This document shows positions 15,203-25,287 of a stretch of 64,000 bases of DNA, piece after piece. Source of the stretch: Paracidovorax wautersii (GTDB lineage Bacteria; Pseudomonadota; Gammaproteobacteria; Burkholderiales; Burkholderiaceae_C); the NCBI RefSeq assembly GCF_900113035.1, contig NZ_FONX01000015.1, positions 1 through 64,000 on the forward strand, read 5' to 3'. Each line of letters starts with the position of its first letter. Positions within the stretch are counted from its first letter, which is position 1. A model generated the notes under the pieces. That model was not told where the DNA came from. It saw nothing but the letters and a program-made list of their open reading frames with translations, and did no database searches. Made by a program: the position numbers and the translations under genes.

Positions 15203-16702
15203 GTGATCACTGAACTCGAATTCAAAAGCCTCGCCGGCGAAGGCTACAACCGCATCCCGCTGATGGCGGAGGCCTTCGCGGACCTGGAAACCCCCCTGTC
15301 CCTCTACCTCAAGCTGGCCCATGGCGGCGGCAGCGGCAAGCACAGCTTCCTGCTCGAATCGGTGGTGGGCGGCGAGCGCTTCGGGCGCTACAGCTTCATC
15401 GGCCTGCCGGCGCGCACCCTGCTGCGCGCCAGCGGCTTCGGCGACGCCGCCCGCACCGAGGTCGTGACCGACGGCCAGGTGGTGGAGACCGCCGCGGGCA
15501 ATCCGCTGGACTTCATCGCCGCCTACCAGCAGCGCTTCAAGGTGGCGCTGCGGCCCGGCCTGCCGCGCTTCTGCGGGGGCCTGGCGGGCTACTTCGGCTA
15601 CGACGCGGTGCGCTACATCGAGAAGAAGCTGGAGAACTCCTGCCCGCCCGACACCCTGGGCTGCCCCGACATCCTGCTGCTGCAGTGCGAGGAGCTGGCC
15701 GTCATCGACAACCTCTCGGGCAAGCTCTACCTCATCGTCTATGCCGACCCGGGCCAGCCCGAGGCCTATGCCCGCGCCAAGAAGCGCCTGCGCGAGCTGA
15801 AGGACCAGCTCAAGTATTCGGTCAGCGCCCCCGTGGTGCGCCCGACCGAGAGCCACCCCGCGCAGCGCAGCTTCGCCAAGGCCGACTACCTGGCCGCCGT
15901 GGAGCGCGCCAAGGAGCTCATCGCCGCGGGCGACTTCATGCAGGTGCAGGTGGGCCAGCGCATCCACAAGCGCTACACCGAGAGCCCCTTGAGCCTCTAC
16001 CGCGCGCTGCGCTCGCTGAACCCGTCGCCGTACATGTACTACTACGACTTCGGCGACTTCCAGGTCGTGGGCGCCAGCCCCGAGATCCTGGTGCGGCAGG
16101 AAAGCACGCCCGAAGGGCAAAAGGTCACAATCCGCCCGCTGGCCGGCACCCGCCCGCGCGGCGCCACGCCCGAGAAGGACAAGGCCACCGAGGTCGAGCT
16201 CATCAACGACCCGAAGGAGCGCGCCGAGCACGTGATGCTGATCGACCTGGCGCGCAACGACATCGGCCGCATCGCCCGCACCGGCACCGTGAAGGTGACC
16301 GAGGCCTTCGCCGTGGAGCGCTACAGCCACGTGATGCACATCGTGAGCAACGTGGAAGGCATCCTGCATGAAGGCATGACCAACATGGACGTGCTCAAGG
16401 CCACCTTCCCCGCCGGCACGCTGACCGGCGCGCCCAAGGTGCATGCGATGGAGCTCATCGACCAGCTGGAACCCAGCAAGCGCGGCCTCTACGGCGGCGC
16501 CTGCGGCTACCTGAGCTACGCGGGCGACATGGACGTGGCCATCGCCATCCGCACCGGCATCATCAAGAACGGCACGCTCTACGTGCAGGCCGCCGCCGGC
16601 GTGGTGGCCGATTCGGTGCCCGAGATGGAATGGAAGGAAACCGAGCACAAGGCCCGCGCCCTGCTGCGCGCGGCCGAACTGGTCGAGGAGGGCCTGGAAT
16701 GA
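15203..16702 (+). CDS. trpE: Anthranilate synthase component I
   Basis: TrpE converts chorismate and glutamine-derived ammonia to anthranilate, the first step to tryptophan. The 499-residue protein has the N-terminal regulatory part and the C-terminal chorismate-utilising domain with [26 protein letters not shown] and [13 protein letters not shown] start at GTG 15203 with GGGAG upstream agrees with the conserved N-terminus. Its stop overlaps the start of the next gene by 4 bp (ATGA), so TrpE and the chorismate-mutase-like protein are coupled. Confidence 0.97.
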   Translation: MITELEFKSLAGEGYNRIPLMAEAFADLETPLSLYLKLAHGGGSGKHSFLLESVVGGERFGRYSFIGLPARTLLRASGFGDAARTEVVTDGQVVETAAGNPLDFIAAYQQRFKVALRPGLPRFCGGLAGYFGYDAVRYIEKKLENSCPPDTLGCPDILLLQCEELAVIDNLSGKLYLIVYADPGQPEAYARAKKRLRELKDQLKYSVSAPVVRPTESHPAQRSFAKADYLAAVERAKELIAAGDFMQVQVGQRIHKRYTESPLSLYRALRSLNPSPYMYYYDFGDFQVVGASPEILVRQESTPEGQKVTIRPLAGTRPRGATPEKDKATEVELINDPKERAEHVMLIDLARNDIGRIARTGTVKVTEAFAVERYSHVMHIVSNVEGILHEGMTNMDVLKATFPAGTLTGAPKVHAMELIDQLEPSKRGLYGGACGYLSYAGDMDVAIAIRTGIIKNGTLYVQAAAGVVADSVPEMEWKETEHKARALLRAAELVEEGLE

Positions 16703-17052
16703 CCCGCGCCATCGACAAGACACGGCCCTGCGCCAGCATGGCCGAGGTGCGCGCCCAGGTGGATGCGCTGGACGACCTCCTCGTGCCGCTGCTGGTCGAG
16801 CGCGGCGGCTACATGACGCAGGCCGCGATCAACAAGCCGCAGCGCTCGCAGGTGCGCGACGAGGCCCGCATCGAGGCCATCGTGGCCCGCGTGCGCGCCC
16901 GCGCCCTGGCCGAGGGCGGCGAGCCCGACGTGATCGAGGCCATCTACCGCGCCATGATGGAGGCGTACATCGCCTACGAACACCGCGAATTCGAACGCCT
17001 GGCCGCCGACGGCCAGAAGGCAGCGCAGCAGACCCAGGAGCACACGGCATGA
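16699..17052 (+). CDS. AroQ-class chorismate mutase (PchB-like) inside the trp operon
   Basis: This 117-residue all-helical protein resembles AroQ/PchB-type chorismate mutases: [16 protein letters not shown] at the N-terminal helix, then [15 protein letters not shown] and [15 protein letters not shown]. These enzymes convert chorismate to prephenate, or in the PchB branch remove pyruvate from isochorismate. It overlaps trpE by ATGA at its start and trpG by ATGA at its stop, so it is made together with both anthranilate synthase subunits. It could balance aromatic flow or be a chorismate-binding partner of the complex; the sequence does not decide. Confidence 0.82.
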   Translation: MTRAIDKTRPCASMAEVRAQVDALDDLLVPLLVERGGYMTQAAINKPQRSQVRDEARIEAIVARVRARALAEGGEPDVIEAIYRAMMEAYIAYEHREFERLAADGQKAAQQTQEHTA

Positions 17053-17657
17053 CCACGAACCCATCGAAGAACGCCACGGCCCGCCCCCGGCTGCTGATGG
17101 TGGACAACTACGACAGCTTCACCTTCAACATCGTCCAGTACTTCGGCGAACTGGGTGCCGAGGTGGAGGTCTTCCGCAACGACGAGATCACGCTCGAAGG
17201 CATCGCCGAGCGCCGGCCCGACCGGCTGGTGATCTCGCCCGGGCCCTGCTCGCCGGCCGAGGCCGGCATCTCGGTGGCGGCGATCAAGCACTTCGCCGGC
17301 AAGCTGCCCATCCTGGGCGTATGCCTGGGCCACCAGAGCATCGGCGCGGCCTTCGGCGGCCAGATCATCCGCGCGCAGGAGCTGATGCACGGCAAGACCA
17401 GCGTCATCACCACCACGCGGCAGGGCGTGTTCGCCGGCCTGCCGGAGCAGTTCACCGTCAACCGCTACCACTCGCTGGCCATCGAGCGCGCGACCTGCCC
17501 CGACGTGCTGGCCGTGACGGCCTGGACCGACGACGGCGAGATCATGGGCGTGCGCCACAAGGAGCTGGACATCGAAGGCGTGCAGTTCCACCCGGAAAGC
17601 ATCCTCACCGAGCACGGCCACGCCATGCTGAAGAACTTCCTGGAGCCGCGCGCGTGA
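17049..17657 (+). CDS. trpG: Anthranilate synthase component II, glutamine amidotransferase
   Basis: TrpG supplies ammonia from glutamine to TrpE; the same protein often also serves p-aminobenzoate synthesis. The 202 residues have [15 protein letters not shown] at the start of the class I amidotransferase fold, the catalytic Cys in GVCLGHQ and the His-Glu pair in FHPES. Start ATG overlaps the preceding stop. Its own stop overlaps the GTG of the LysE gene. Confidence 0.96.
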   Translation: MTTNPSKNATARPRLLMVDNYDSFTFNIVQYFGELGAEVEVFRNDEITLEGIAERRPDRLVISPGPCSPAEAGISVAAIKHFAGKLPILGVCLGHQSIGAAFGGQIIRAQELMHGKTSVITTTRQGVFAGLPEQFTVNRYHSLAIERATCPDVLAVTAWTDDGEIMGVRHKELDIEGVQFHPESILTEHGHAMLKNFLEPRA

Positions 17658-18328
17658 CGCTGCTCGGCATCGACGGCCACCAGCTGCTGCTGTTCGTGGC
17701 CGCGGGCTGGCTGCTCAACCTCACGCCCGGGCCGGACGTGTTCTACATCGTCACGCACGCGCTGCGCTCCGGCGCCCGCGCGGGCATCGTGGCGGGGCTG
17801 GGCATCACGGCCGGCTGCTTCGTGCACGTGGCGGCGGCGGCGCTGGGCGTGAGCGCGCTGCTGGCCACCTCGGCCGCGGCCTTCACGGCGCTCAAGTGGG
17901 CCGGCGCGGCCTATCTCGTCTATGTGGGCGTGCGCATGCTGCGCGCACGGCCGGGCCAGGGGCTGGCCGCCGTGGCGCGCAGCGCGGGCACGGCGGCGCA
18001 GGCCGCCACCACGCCGCTGGGCGAGGTGTTCAAGGGCGGCTTCTGGACCAACGTGCTCAACCCCAAGGTCGCCGTCTTCTTCCTGGCCTTCGTGCCGCAG
18101 TTCATCGCGCCGGGCACCGAGCACAAGGCGCTGGCCTTCGCGCTGCTGGGCACGCTGTTCAACCTCAACGCGATTCCGGTGAGCATCGGCTGGGCCCTGG
18201 CCGCCGCCTGGATGGCACGGCGCATCGGCGCCGTGCAGCGCGGCATGCACTGGCTGGACCGCGTGGCCGGCGCCCTGTTCGTCGCATTCGGCATCAAGCT
18301 GGCGCTCGCCGAGCCGCCGGCCCCCTGA
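17654..18328 (+). CDS. LysE/RhtB-family amino-acid exporter
   Basis: The 224-residue membrane protein has about six hydrophobic segments and the family motif [13 protein letters not shown] near residue 20, with a second conserved stretch [14 protein letters not shown]. LysE/RhtB proteins export amino acids or small metabolites. It begins at GTG 17654, overlapping the trpG stop, and ends 15 bp before trpD, so it is part of the trp transcript. Position suggests export of tryptophan, anthranilate or another pathway compound, but substrate cannot be read from sequence. Confidence 0.88.
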   Translation: MTLLGIDGHQLLLFVAAGWLLNLTPGPDVFYIVTHALRSGARAGIVAGLGITAGCFVHVAAAALGVSALLATSAAAFTALKWAGAAYLVYVGVRMLRARPGQGLAAVARSAGTAAQAATTPLGEVFKGGFWTNVLNPKVAVFFLAFVPQFIAPGTEHKALAFALLGTLFNLNAIPVSIGWALAAAWMARRIGAVQRGMHWLDRVAGALFVAFGIKLALAEPPAP

Positions 18329-18343
18329 TCGGAGACCTCTTCC

Positions 18344-19396
18344 ATGTCCATCACCCCCCAGGAAGCGCTGCAGCGCACCATCGAGCACCGCGAGATCTTC
18401 CATGACGAGATGCTGCACCTGATGCGCCTGATCATGCGCGGCGAGCTCTCGCCCGTGATGACGGCGGCCATCGTGACCGGCCTGCGCGTGAAGAAGGAAA
18501 CCATCGGCGAGATCACCGCCGCCGCGCAGGTGATGCGCGAGTTCTCCCACAAGGTGCACGTGCAGGACACGCGGCACCTGGTGGACATCGTGGGCACGGG
18601 CGGCGACGGCGCCAACACCTTCAACATCTCCACCTGCGCGATGTTCGTGGCAACGGCGGCGGGCGCCAAGACGGCCAAGCACGGCGGGCGCGGCGTCTCC
18701 AGCAAGAGCGGCAGCGCCGACGTGATGGAATCGCTGGGCGTGCGCATCGACCTGCCGCCCGAGGCCATCGCCCGCAGCATCGCGGAAGTGGGCATCGGCT
18801 TCATGTTCGCGCCCAACCACCACCCGGCGATGAAGAACGTGGCGCCGGTGCGCCGCGAGCTGGGCGTGCGCACGATCTTCAACATCCTGGGCCCGCTCAC
18901 CAACCCGGCCGGCGCGCCCAACATCCTGATGGGCGTGTTCCACCCCGATCTGGTCGGCATCCAGGTGCGTGCGCTGCAGCGCCTGGGCGCCGAGCACGCG
19001 CTGGTGGTCTATGGCCGCGACGGCATGGACGAGATCAGCCTGGGCGCGGCCACCATGGTGGGCGAGCTGAGAAACGGCGAGATCCGCGAATACGAGATCC
19101 ACCCCGAGGACTTCGGCCTCGCCATGGCCAGCAACCGCACGCTCAAGGTCGAGACGCCCGAGCAGTCGCGCGAGATGCTGATGGGCGTGCTGCGCGGCCA
19201 GCCCGGCCCGGCGCAGGACATCGTCTGCCTGAACGCGGGCGCCGCGCTCTACGCCGCGGGCATCGCCAGCTCCATCGCCGACGGCCTGGGCCAGGCGCGC
19301 GCGGCCATCGCCAGCGGCGCGGCCCTGGCCAAGCTGGAGCAGCTGGTGGCCTGCACGCACAAGCTGGCGGATGCAACAGCCGCAGCACAACAGTAA
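18344..19396 (+). CDS. trpD: Anthranilate phosphoribosyltransferase
   Basis: TrpD transfers the phosphoribosyl group of PRPP to anthranilate. The 350-residue protein has the glycine-rich PRPP-binding motif [14 protein letters not shown] (about 85-98), [16 protein letters not shown] and [15 protein letters not shown] motif lies a few bases before the ATG at 18344. Length is standard. A 121-bp gap separates it from trpC. Confidence 0.97.
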   Translation: MSITPQEALQRTIEHREIFHDEMLHLMRLIMRGELSPVMTAAIVTGLRVKKETIGEITAAAQVMREFSHKVHVQDTRHLVDIVGTGGDGANTFNISTCAMFVATAAGAKTAKHGGRGVSSKSGSADVMESLGVRIDLPPEAIARSIAEVGIGFMFAPNHHPAMKNVAPVRRELGVRTIFNILGPLTNPAGAPNILMGVFHPDLVGIQVRALQRLGAEHALVVYGRDGMDEISLGAATMVGELRNGEIREYEIHPEDFGLAMASNRTLKVETPEQSREMLMGVLRGQPGPAQDIVCLNAGAALYAAGIASSIADGLGQARAAIASGAALAKLEQLVACTHKLADATAAAQQ

Positions 19397-19517
19397 CCGG
19401 CGGGAACCCGGGCGTCCCCGCCCGGCTCCCTGCTCTGCAGGCCGGCGCGCACCGCATCCCTCCCGCCGCCGGCCGCCCACCCTCCCTCAATTTCTGCCAT
19501 CCGAAGGTCACCACACC

Positions 19518-20318
19518 ATGTCCGACATCCTGAACAAGATCGTTGCCGTCAAGCGCGAGGAAGTCGCTGCCGCGCAGAAGAAGATGCCGCTCGCCGCCAT
19601 GCGCGCCGATGCCGAGAGCCGCGTGCTCACGCGCGATTTCGTCGGCGCCCTGCGCGCCAAGATCGCGAAGGGCCAGGCCGCCGTGATCGCCGAGATCAAG
19701 AAGGCCAGCCCCAGCAAGGGCGTGATCCGCGCGGATTTCGTTCCCGCCGACATCGCCCAGAGCTATGCCGACGGCGACGGCAAGGTGAGCGCGGCGTGCC
19801 TCTCGGTGCTGACCGACCGGCAGTTCTTCCAGGGCCAGCCCGACTACCTCAAGCAGGCGCGCGCCAGCTGCCAGCTGCCCGTGCTGCGCAAGGACTTCAT
19901 GGTGGACCCCTACCAGATCTACGAATCGCGGGCCATGGGCGCCGACGCCATCCTGCTGATCGCCGCCTGCCTGGACGACGCGCAGATGGCCGATCTCGAA
20001 GCCATCGCCCTCGGCCTGGACATGGCCGTGCTGGTGGAGGTGCACGACCGTGCCGAGCTGGACCGGGCCCTGAAGCTCAAGACCCCGCTGGTGGGCATCA
20101 ACAACCGCAACCTGCGCACCTTCGAGGTGTCGATCGCCACCACCGTCGAGCTCAAGCAGCATGTGCCGGCCGACCGCCTGCTGGTGGGCGAATCGGGCAT
20201 CCTGAAACCCGACGACGTGAAGACCCTGCGCGATGCGGGCGTGAACGCCTTCCTGGTGGGCGAGGCCTTCATGCGCGCGGACGATCCGGGCCTGGCCCTG
20301 GCCCAGCTGTTCGCCTGA
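19518..20318 (+). CDS. trpC: Indole-3-glycerol-phosphate synthase
   Basis: TrpC closes the indole ring of the tryptophan precursor. The 266-residue TIM-barrel protein has [39 protein letters not shown] and VGESGI in the expected order. The ATG at 19518 gives the family's usual N-terminus ([13 protein letters not shown]). trpB, trpA and trpF are not in the window. A dispersed short repeat with a hairpin follows the stop. Confidence 0.97.
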   Translation: MSDILNKIVAVKREEVAAAQKKMPLAAMRADAESRVLTRDFVGALRAKIAKGQAAVIAEIKKASPSKGVIRADFVPADIAQSYADGDGKVSAACLSVLTDRQFFQGQPDYLKQARASCQLPVLRKDFMVDPYQIYESRAMGADAILLIAACLDDAQMADLEAIALGLDMAVLVEVHDRAELDRALKLKTPLVGINNRNLRTFEVSIATTVELKQHVPADRLLVGESGILKPDDVKTLRDAGVNAFLVGEAFMRADDPGLALAQLFA

Positions 20319-20351
20319 AACCACCGCACCTCACCCATACGCCACCCAATC

Positions 20352-20392
20352 GCTATCGATCCGATAGCTGACTGCGCTTGATCCACCTGGGC
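20352..20392 (+). repeat. Comamonadaceae-type dispersed repeat, copy 1
   Basis: A hairpin with arms GCTATCG (20352-20358) and CGATAGC (20362-20368) is followed by GCGCTTGATCCACCTGGGC (20374-20392). It sits between trpC and ung. The same 19-mer recurs at 51214 and, with changes, at 61304 and 34001, always next to a GCTA...TAGC hairpin. It may end the trp transcript, although there is no T-tract. Confidence 0.7.
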
Positions 20393-20409
20393 CAGAAGCC
20401 GATCAGACC

Positions 20410-21144
20410 ATGAACCCCACGCACGGCACGCCATCCGCCCCCGCCACCCAGCTGCAAAGCGCCGACCCGGCCGACTGGCCGGTGGCGCCCGGCTGGCAGC
20501 CGCTGGTGGACGACTTCTTCGCCAGCGGCCGGGGGCAGGCGCTGCTCGCCTTCCTGCAATCGCGGCTGGAAGCGGGCGCGGTCATCTTCCCGCCCCGGCC
20601 GCTGCGCGCGCTGGAGCTGACGCCGCCCGAGGCCGTGCGCGTGGTGATCCTGGGGCAGGACCCCTATCACGGCCGCGGCCAGGCCGAGGGGCTGGCCTTC
20701 TCGGTGGCGCCGGGCGTGCAGCTGCCGCCCTCGCTGCGCAATATCTTCAAGGAGATGCAGCGTGACCTCGGCACGCCCTTCCCGGCCTGGCCCGAGCCGG
20801 GCGGCAGCCTGGTGAAGTGGGCGAAGAACGGCGTGCTGCTGCTCAACACCGGCCTCACCGTGGAAGAAGGCCAGGCCGCCAGCCACGCCGGCAAGGGCTG
20901 GGAGCTGCTGACCGACGCGGTGATCCGCCATGTGGCCGAGGGCGAGCGGCCGGTGGTGTTCATGCTCTGGGGCTCGCACGCGCAGTCCAAGCGCGCGCTG
21001 ATCCCGCAGGACCGGGGCCATCTGGTGCTGCAGTCCAACCACCCCTCGCCGCTCTCGGCGCTGCGCCCGCCCGTGCCCTTCATCGGCAACGGGCACTTCG
21101 GGCAGGCGCGGGCCTTCAGGCTGCAGCACGAAGAGCAGGGCTGA
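20410..21144 (+). CDS. ung: Uracil-DNA glycosylase family 1
   Basis: Ung removes uracil from DNA to start base-excision repair. The 244-residue protein has the catalytic motif GQDPYHG (near residue 83), the SLRNIFKEM segment, and HPSPLSA near the C-terminus that inserts into the minor groove. The first 40 residues are poorly conserved, but the ATG at 20410 is the first in frame. It is convergent with the LysR gene. Confidence 0.96.
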   Translation: MNPTHGTPSAPATQLQSADPADWPVAPGWQPLVDDFFASGRGQALLAFLQSRLEAGAVIFPPRPLRALELTPPEAVRVVILGQDPYHGRGQAEGLAFSVAPGVQLPPSLRNIFKEMQRDLGTPFPAWPEPGGSLVKWAKNGVLLLNTGLTVEEGQAASHAGKGWELLTDAVIRHVAEGERPVVFMLWGSHAQSKRALIPQDRGHLVLQSNHPSPLSALRPPVPFIGNGHFGQARAFRLQHEEQG

Positions 21145-21228
21145 GGCGGCCCATCGCCACCGACAGATAGCGGCGGATTCCGCCCGATCCGGCCCGATGG
21201 GGGCCGATGGATGTCTGATCCGCTGCCG

Positions 21229-22140
21229 CTATTGCGGCGCCGGCAGCCGCTGCGTGAGCAGTTCCAGGAACGCCTGCGCCGCCACCGGCAGGCTGCGGCC
21301 GGCCAGCGTCTGCACCTCGATGTCGCGCAGATCCATGCCCGCATCGGCCAGCGGGCGCGCCAGTACCAGGCCCTCGGCCACCATGTGGCGGGCGCTGATC
21401 TCGCTGGACACCGAGACCCCGCCGCCGTGCGCGACGAAGTTCAGCAAGGTCTTGGCATGGTTGGACTCCAGCACCGGCGCCAGCCGCAGGCCCTGGCGGC
21501 TGCAGGCGATGTCCACCATCTGCCGCACCGCCGTCTCGGGCGGCGGCAGGCCCAGCGGGTACTGCGCCATGCGCGCCAGCGTCACGCGCGGGGCGCGGGC
21601 CAGCGGATGGCCGGGCGGCAGCAGCGCCAGCACCGGCGCGCTCTGGCGGTGCGCCACCTGGATGTCCTTCTGCGGCGCCCGGCTGAAGCACAGGCCGATG
21701 TCGGCCGCGCCCGAGCGCACCGCCTCGGACACCTGTGGCGTGGGCAGCGACTGCACGCCGAAGACGATGCCGGCATGCGTGCGCTGGAACTCCACGCACA
21801 GGCGCGGCACCAGCTCGTTGGCGAAGGCGTCGGACGTGGCCAGCCGCACCTGGCCCGCGCGCAGGCCCTGCAGCGCGCCGATCTCGTCCAGCGCGCGCTC
21901 GGCGTCCAGCCCCGTGCGGCGGGCGTGGGCGGCCAGGATCTCGCCGGCCGCCGTCAGCACCATGCCGCGCGGATGGCGCTCGAAGAGCGGCGAGCCGAGC
22001 TGCGCCTCCAGCCCAGCGATCTGGCGGCTCAGGGCCGAGGCCGCGACATGCAGCCGGGCCGAGGCTTCGGTGAGCGAGCCGCTCTGCGCCACTTCGAGGA
22101 AGTAGCGCAGGGCGGTGTCCTGCAGCAGATGGCGGCGCAT
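21229..22140 (-). CDS. LysR-family transcriptional regulator next to a TctC-type gene
   Basis: The 303-residue protein has an N-terminal winged helix-turn-helix (SGSLTEASARLHVAASALSR, about 18-37) and a C-terminal substrate-binding domain. The start at 22140 gives the typical short lead MRRHLLQDTALRYFLEVAQ. It is divergent from the TctC-type and gamma-glutamyltransferase genes, and LysR proteins usually control the divergent neighbour. A 270-bp repeat element has inserted between the two, so the original shared promoter has probably been disrupted or replaced. Confidence 0.9.
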   Translation of the reverse strand: MRRHLLQDTALRYFLEVAQSGSLTEASARLHVAASALSRQIAGLEAQLGSPLFERHPRGMVLTAAGEILAAHARRTGLDAERALDEIGALQGLRAGQVRLATSDAFANELVPRLCVEFQRTHAGIVFGVQSLPTPQVSEAVRSGAADIGLCFSRAPQKDIQVAHRQSAPVLALLPPGHPLARAPRVTLARMAQYPLGLPPPETAVRQMVDIACSRQGLRLAPVLESNHAKTLLNFVAHGGGVSVSSEISARHMVAEGLVLARPLADAGMDLRDIEVQTLAGRSLPVAAQAFLELLTQRLPAPQ

Positions 22141-22372
22141 GGGGTGGCGGGCAGCGAGGGATGGAGTGAGGGACAGCGCAGCGGCGGCAGCCTTGCCGGG
22201 CCAGCCGCCCGAGTATCGATCGCTTTGCCGCTTCGGCAAAGCGGATTGCCCAATCGGTGGTGGTCGTGCAAGGGCGGCTTTCCTAAGATGGCACGCATCG
22301 CGCCGGGCCGCCGCCTCGCCTCGACAGAGGCCGGAGGCCGCGCACCCGCCCTGCCACCGCTTCACTCTGCTA
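22141..22372. other. Intergenic sequence left of the nested-hairpin element
   Basis: These 232 bp upstream of the LysR start contain no open frame with coding character. GCCGCTTCGGCAAAGCGG near 22228-22245 can form a short hairpin. The LysR promoter should lie here, but I cannot pick convincing -35/-10 elements. Confidence 0.4.
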
Positions 22373-22642
22373 AGAACGTGTTTACGATCTCGCAGGGGTC
22401 GCGCAGCTACGTCGGCGGGATGGGATGCAAGGCGCGGTGCGCAGTGGATAGCACGGCTATCCACAAGCGCCGCAACGCCGCAGACCGCCCGCCGACGTAG
22501 CTGCCCTTCGGGTTGGAGCGAAATCGGGCGATTGGAGGCCCCGGCTGCTTGCATGGGCACCAGCCCATGCGGCGCACCCGAGGCATCCACTCATCCCGAT
22601 TGCGCTCCAACGCGATCCCCTGCGAGATCGCAAACACGTTCT
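22373..22642. repeat. 270-bp nested-hairpin repeat element (MITE-like)
   Basis: The outer ends are about 31-bp imperfect inverted repeats starting AGAACGTGTTT (22373-22403 and 22612-22642; one mismatch and one indel). Inside are two arms. Arm 1 has 16-bp perfect stems (22404-22419 with 22488-22503) enclosing the hairpin GTGGATAGC/GCTATCCAC (22444-22464). Arm 2 has 16-bp stems with one mismatch (22513-22528 with 22595-22610) enclosing GCATGGGC/GCCCATGC (22551-22570). No transposase is encoded. The element ends 12 bp before the TctC-type ATG. Confidence 0.75.
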
Positions 22643-22654
22643 GAGGCCTTTTCC

Positions 22655-23629
22655 ATGCGACTTTCCTCTCTTTTCGCGGTCCTGCTGGCGGCCACCACCC
22701 TGGGCGCCCAGGCGCAGCAGCCCGCGGCCTGGCCGCAGCAGCCGGTGCGCGTGATCGTGCCCTTTCCTGCCAGCGGCGCGACCGACCTGGTGGCGCGCGT
22801 GGTCACGCAGCGGGTGGCGCAGGACCTGGGCCAGCAGTTCGTGGTGGACAACAAGCCAGGCGCGGGCGGCACCATCGGCACGGCCGAGGCGGCCAAGGCC
22901 AAACCCGACGGCAACACCCTGCTGCTGACCACCAGCAGCACGCACGCCATCTCGCCGCACCTGATGCCGCGCCTGGCCTACGACCCGCAGCGCGACTTCG
23001 TGCCCGTGGCGCATGTGGCCGACGCGCCCAGCGTGCTGCTGGTCACGCCCTCGCTGCCGGTGAAGACGGTGGCCGAACTCATCGCCTACGCCCGTGCGCA
23101 CCCGGGCCAGCTCAACTACGCCACCAGCGGCAACGGCACCATCGTCCACCTGAACACCGCCGCCTTCGCCGCGCAGGCCGGCATCGAGATGACGCACGTG
23201 CCCTACAAGGGCACGGCGCTGGCCATTCCCGACCTGGCCGCGGGCCAGGTGCAGGTGCTGTTCGATTCGCTGCCCACCGGCATGCCGCACGTCAAGAGCG
23301 GCCGCCTGCGCGCCCTGGCCGTCACCAGCGCCCAGCGCAGTTCGCTGGCGCCGGAGCTGCCCACGCTGGCCGAATCGGGCCTGCCCGGCTTCTCGTCGGT
23401 GACCTGGTTCGGCGTCTATCTGCCGGCCGGTGCCTCGCCCGCGCTCGTCAAGCGCGTGCATGACGCCTTCGCCCGCGCCATCCAGGTGCCCGAGGTGGCC
23501 CAGAGCCTGGCCCGGCTGGGCGTGGAGCCGGCCCGCCCCAGCACGCCCGCGCAGTTCGCCGCGCTGGTGCAGGCCGACAGCGCCCGTTGGGCGAGCGTGA
23601 TCCGGCAGCACAAGATCACCCTGGAATGA
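22655..23629 (+). CDS. TctC/Bug-family extracytoplasmic solute-binding protein
   Basis: The 324-residue protein has a signal peptide (about 1-22, ending LGAQAQQ) and the Bug family core: PVRVIVPFPASGATDLVAR, VVDNKPGAGGTIGT and ATSGNGTIVHL. These periplasmic proteins bind carboxylates or amino acids, and the family is greatly expanded in betaproteobacteria, often without transporter partners. The gamma-glutamyltransferase gene follows after 29 bp with its own AAGGAG, so a gamma-glutamyl compound or pyroglutamate-like ligand is possible. The 270-bp repeat ends just before its TGAGG ribosome-binding motif. Confidence 0.92.
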   Translation: MRLSSLFAVLLAATTLGAQAQQPAAWPQQPVRVIVPFPASGATDLVARVVTQRVAQDLGQQFVVDNKPGAGGTIGTAEAAKAKPDGNTLLLTTSSTHAISPHLMPRLAYDPQRDFVPVAHVADAPSVLLVTPSLPVKTVAELIAYARAHPGQLNYATSGNGTIVHLNTAAFAAQAGIEMTHVPYKGTALAIPDLAAGQVQVLFDSLPTGMPHVKSGRLRALAVTSAQRSSLAPELPTLAESGLPGFSSVTWFGVYLPAGASPALVKRVHDAFARAIQVPEVAQSLARLGVEPARPSTPAQFAALVQADSARWASVIRQHKITLE

Positions 23630-23658
23630 CCAAGAATCACACGCAAGGAGACTCTTCC

Positions 23659-25281
23659 ATGACCGCATCGACCGCCGCTTCGGCCGCCCCCCTGGACTGG
23701 GCCCTGCCCTACGCCTCCCACCGCAGCGCGGTGATGGGCCGCAACGTCGTCTCCACCTCGCAGCCGCTGGCCGCGCAGGCGGGCCTGGCCATGCTGCAGG
23801 CCGGCGGCAACGCGGTGGATGCCGCCATCGCCGCCGCCATGGCGCTCACGGTGGTCGAGCCCACCGGCTGCGGCCTGGGCAGCGACGGCTTCGCCATCGT
23901 CTGGGACGGCCAGGAACTGCACGGCCTCAACGCCTCGGGCCGCTCGCCGGCCGCGTGGACGCCGGAATACTTCGAGCGGTTGGGCGGCGCCATCCCCGAA
24001 ACGGGCTGGAACGCGGTGACGGTGCCGGGCGCCGTCTCGGCCTGGGTGGCGCTCTCCAGGCGGCTGGGCAAGCTGCCCTTCGCGCAGCTGGCGCAGCCGG
24101 CCATCGGCTATGCGCGCCACGGCTTTCCGGTCTCGCCCACCATCGCGCGGCAATGGGCGCTGGGCGCGGCCAAGCTGGGCGGCCAGCCGGGCTTTGCCGA
24201 ATGCTTCATGCCCGGCGGCCGGGCGCCGCGCGCGGGCGAGATCTTCCGCAGCGAGGCCCATGCCCGCACGCTGGAGCTGATCGCCGCCACCGAGGGCGCA
24301 GCCTTCTACAGCGGCGAGCTGGCCGAGCGCATGGCCGAGCATGCGCGCGCGAACGGCGGCGCGATGACGGTGGAAGACCTCGCGGCCCACCAGGCCGAAT
24401 GGGTGGGCACCATCAGCCAGCGCTTCGGCGATTCGGTGATCCACGAGATTCCGCCCAACGGCCAGGGCATCGCCGCGCTGATGGCGCTGGGCATGCTGGA
24501 CGCGCACGGCGTGGGCCGCCACCCGGTGGACAGCGTGGAGACCCTCCACGCCAGCATCGAGGCCATGAAGCTCGCGCTGGCCGACCTCTACCAGCACAAC
24601 GCCGACGCGGCCCACATGCAGGTCGCCCCGGCCGATCTGCTGCAGGCGGACTACCTGGCCGAACGCGCCGCGCTGATCGACACGGCCCGCGCGGGCGATC
24701 CGGCCTACGGCGCGCCGCGCCCGGGCGGCACGGTGTACCTGGCGGCGGCGGATGCGTCCGGCATGATGGTGTCGTTCATCCAGTCCAACTACATGGGCTT
24801 CGGCTCGGGCGTGGTGGTGCCGGGCACCGGCATCAGCCTGCAGAACCGGGGCCACGGCTTCACGCTGCAGGCCGGCCATGCCAACCGCGTGGCGCCGTGC
24901 AAGCGGCCATCGCACACCATCATCCCGGCCTTTGCCATGCATGCCGACGGCACTCCACGACTAGCTTTCGGCGTGATGGGCGGTCCGATGCAGAGCCAGG
25001 GCCACACGCAGATGGCGCTGCGCGTGCTGCGCTACGGCCAGAACCCGCAGGCCGCGGCCGATGCACCGCGCTGGCGCGTGACGGGCGGCCGGGGCGTGGC
25101 GGTGGAGCCGCATTTCGACCGCGCCACGGTCGAGGCGCTGCGCGCCCTGGGGCATGAGGTGACGGTGGAGGAAGGCAACGGCGTCTTCGCCTTCGGCGGC
25201 GCACAGCTGGTGCTGCGCGAGGGCGGCCACTACATCGCGGGCTCGGACCCGCGCAAGGATGGGCAGGCCGTGGCGTTCTGA
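23659..25281 (+). CDS. Gamma-glutamyltransferase family (Ntn hydrolase)
   Basis: The 540-residue proenzyme-like protein matches gamma-glutamyltransferases: ASTSQPLAAQAGLAML-type N-terminus (here VVSTSQPLAAQAGLAML), GGNAVDAAIAAAMAL and GCGLGSDGF. Threonine in GGTVYLAAAD (about residue 358) is the likely autocleavage site and nucleophile; the usual TTHFS is replaced, as in cytoplasmic YwrD-type members. No signal peptide is visible, which fits that branch. An AAGGAG Shine-Dalgarno precedes the ATG. A cephalosporin-acylase-like specificity cannot be excluded. Confidence 0.88.
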   Translation: MTASTAASAAPLDWALPYASHRSAVMGRNVVSTSQPLAAQAGLAMLQAGGNAVDAAIAAAMALTVVEPTGCGLGSDGFAIVWDGQELHGLNASGRSPAAWTPEYFERLGGAIPETGWNAVTVPGAVSAWVALSRRLGKLPFAQLAQPAIGYARHGFPVSPTIARQWALGAAKLGGQPGFAECFMPGGRAPRAGEIFRSEAHARTLELIAATEGAAFYSGELAERMAEHARANGGAMTVEDLAAHQAEWVGTISQRFGDSVIHEIPPNGQGIAALMALGMLDAHGVGRHPVDSVETLHASIEAMKLALADLYQHNADAAHMQVAPADLLQADYLAERAALIDTARAGDPAYGAPRPGGTVYLAAADASGMMVSFIQSNYMGFGSGVVVPGTGISLQNRGHGFTLQAGHANRVAPCKRPSHTIIPAFAMHADGTPRLAFGVMGGPMQSQGHTQMALRVLRYGQNPQAAADAPRWRVTGGRGVAVEPHFDRATVEALRALGHEVTVEEGNGVFAFGGAQLVLREGGHYIAGSDPRKDGQAVAF

Positions 25282-25287
25282 GCGATT

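Noticed and set aside
15184-15213. A nine-codon frame (MSWELPRDH) overlapping the trpE start, considered as a trp leader peptide
   Set aside because: It has only one Trp codon, overlaps the trpE start, and no attenuator hairpins are visible.
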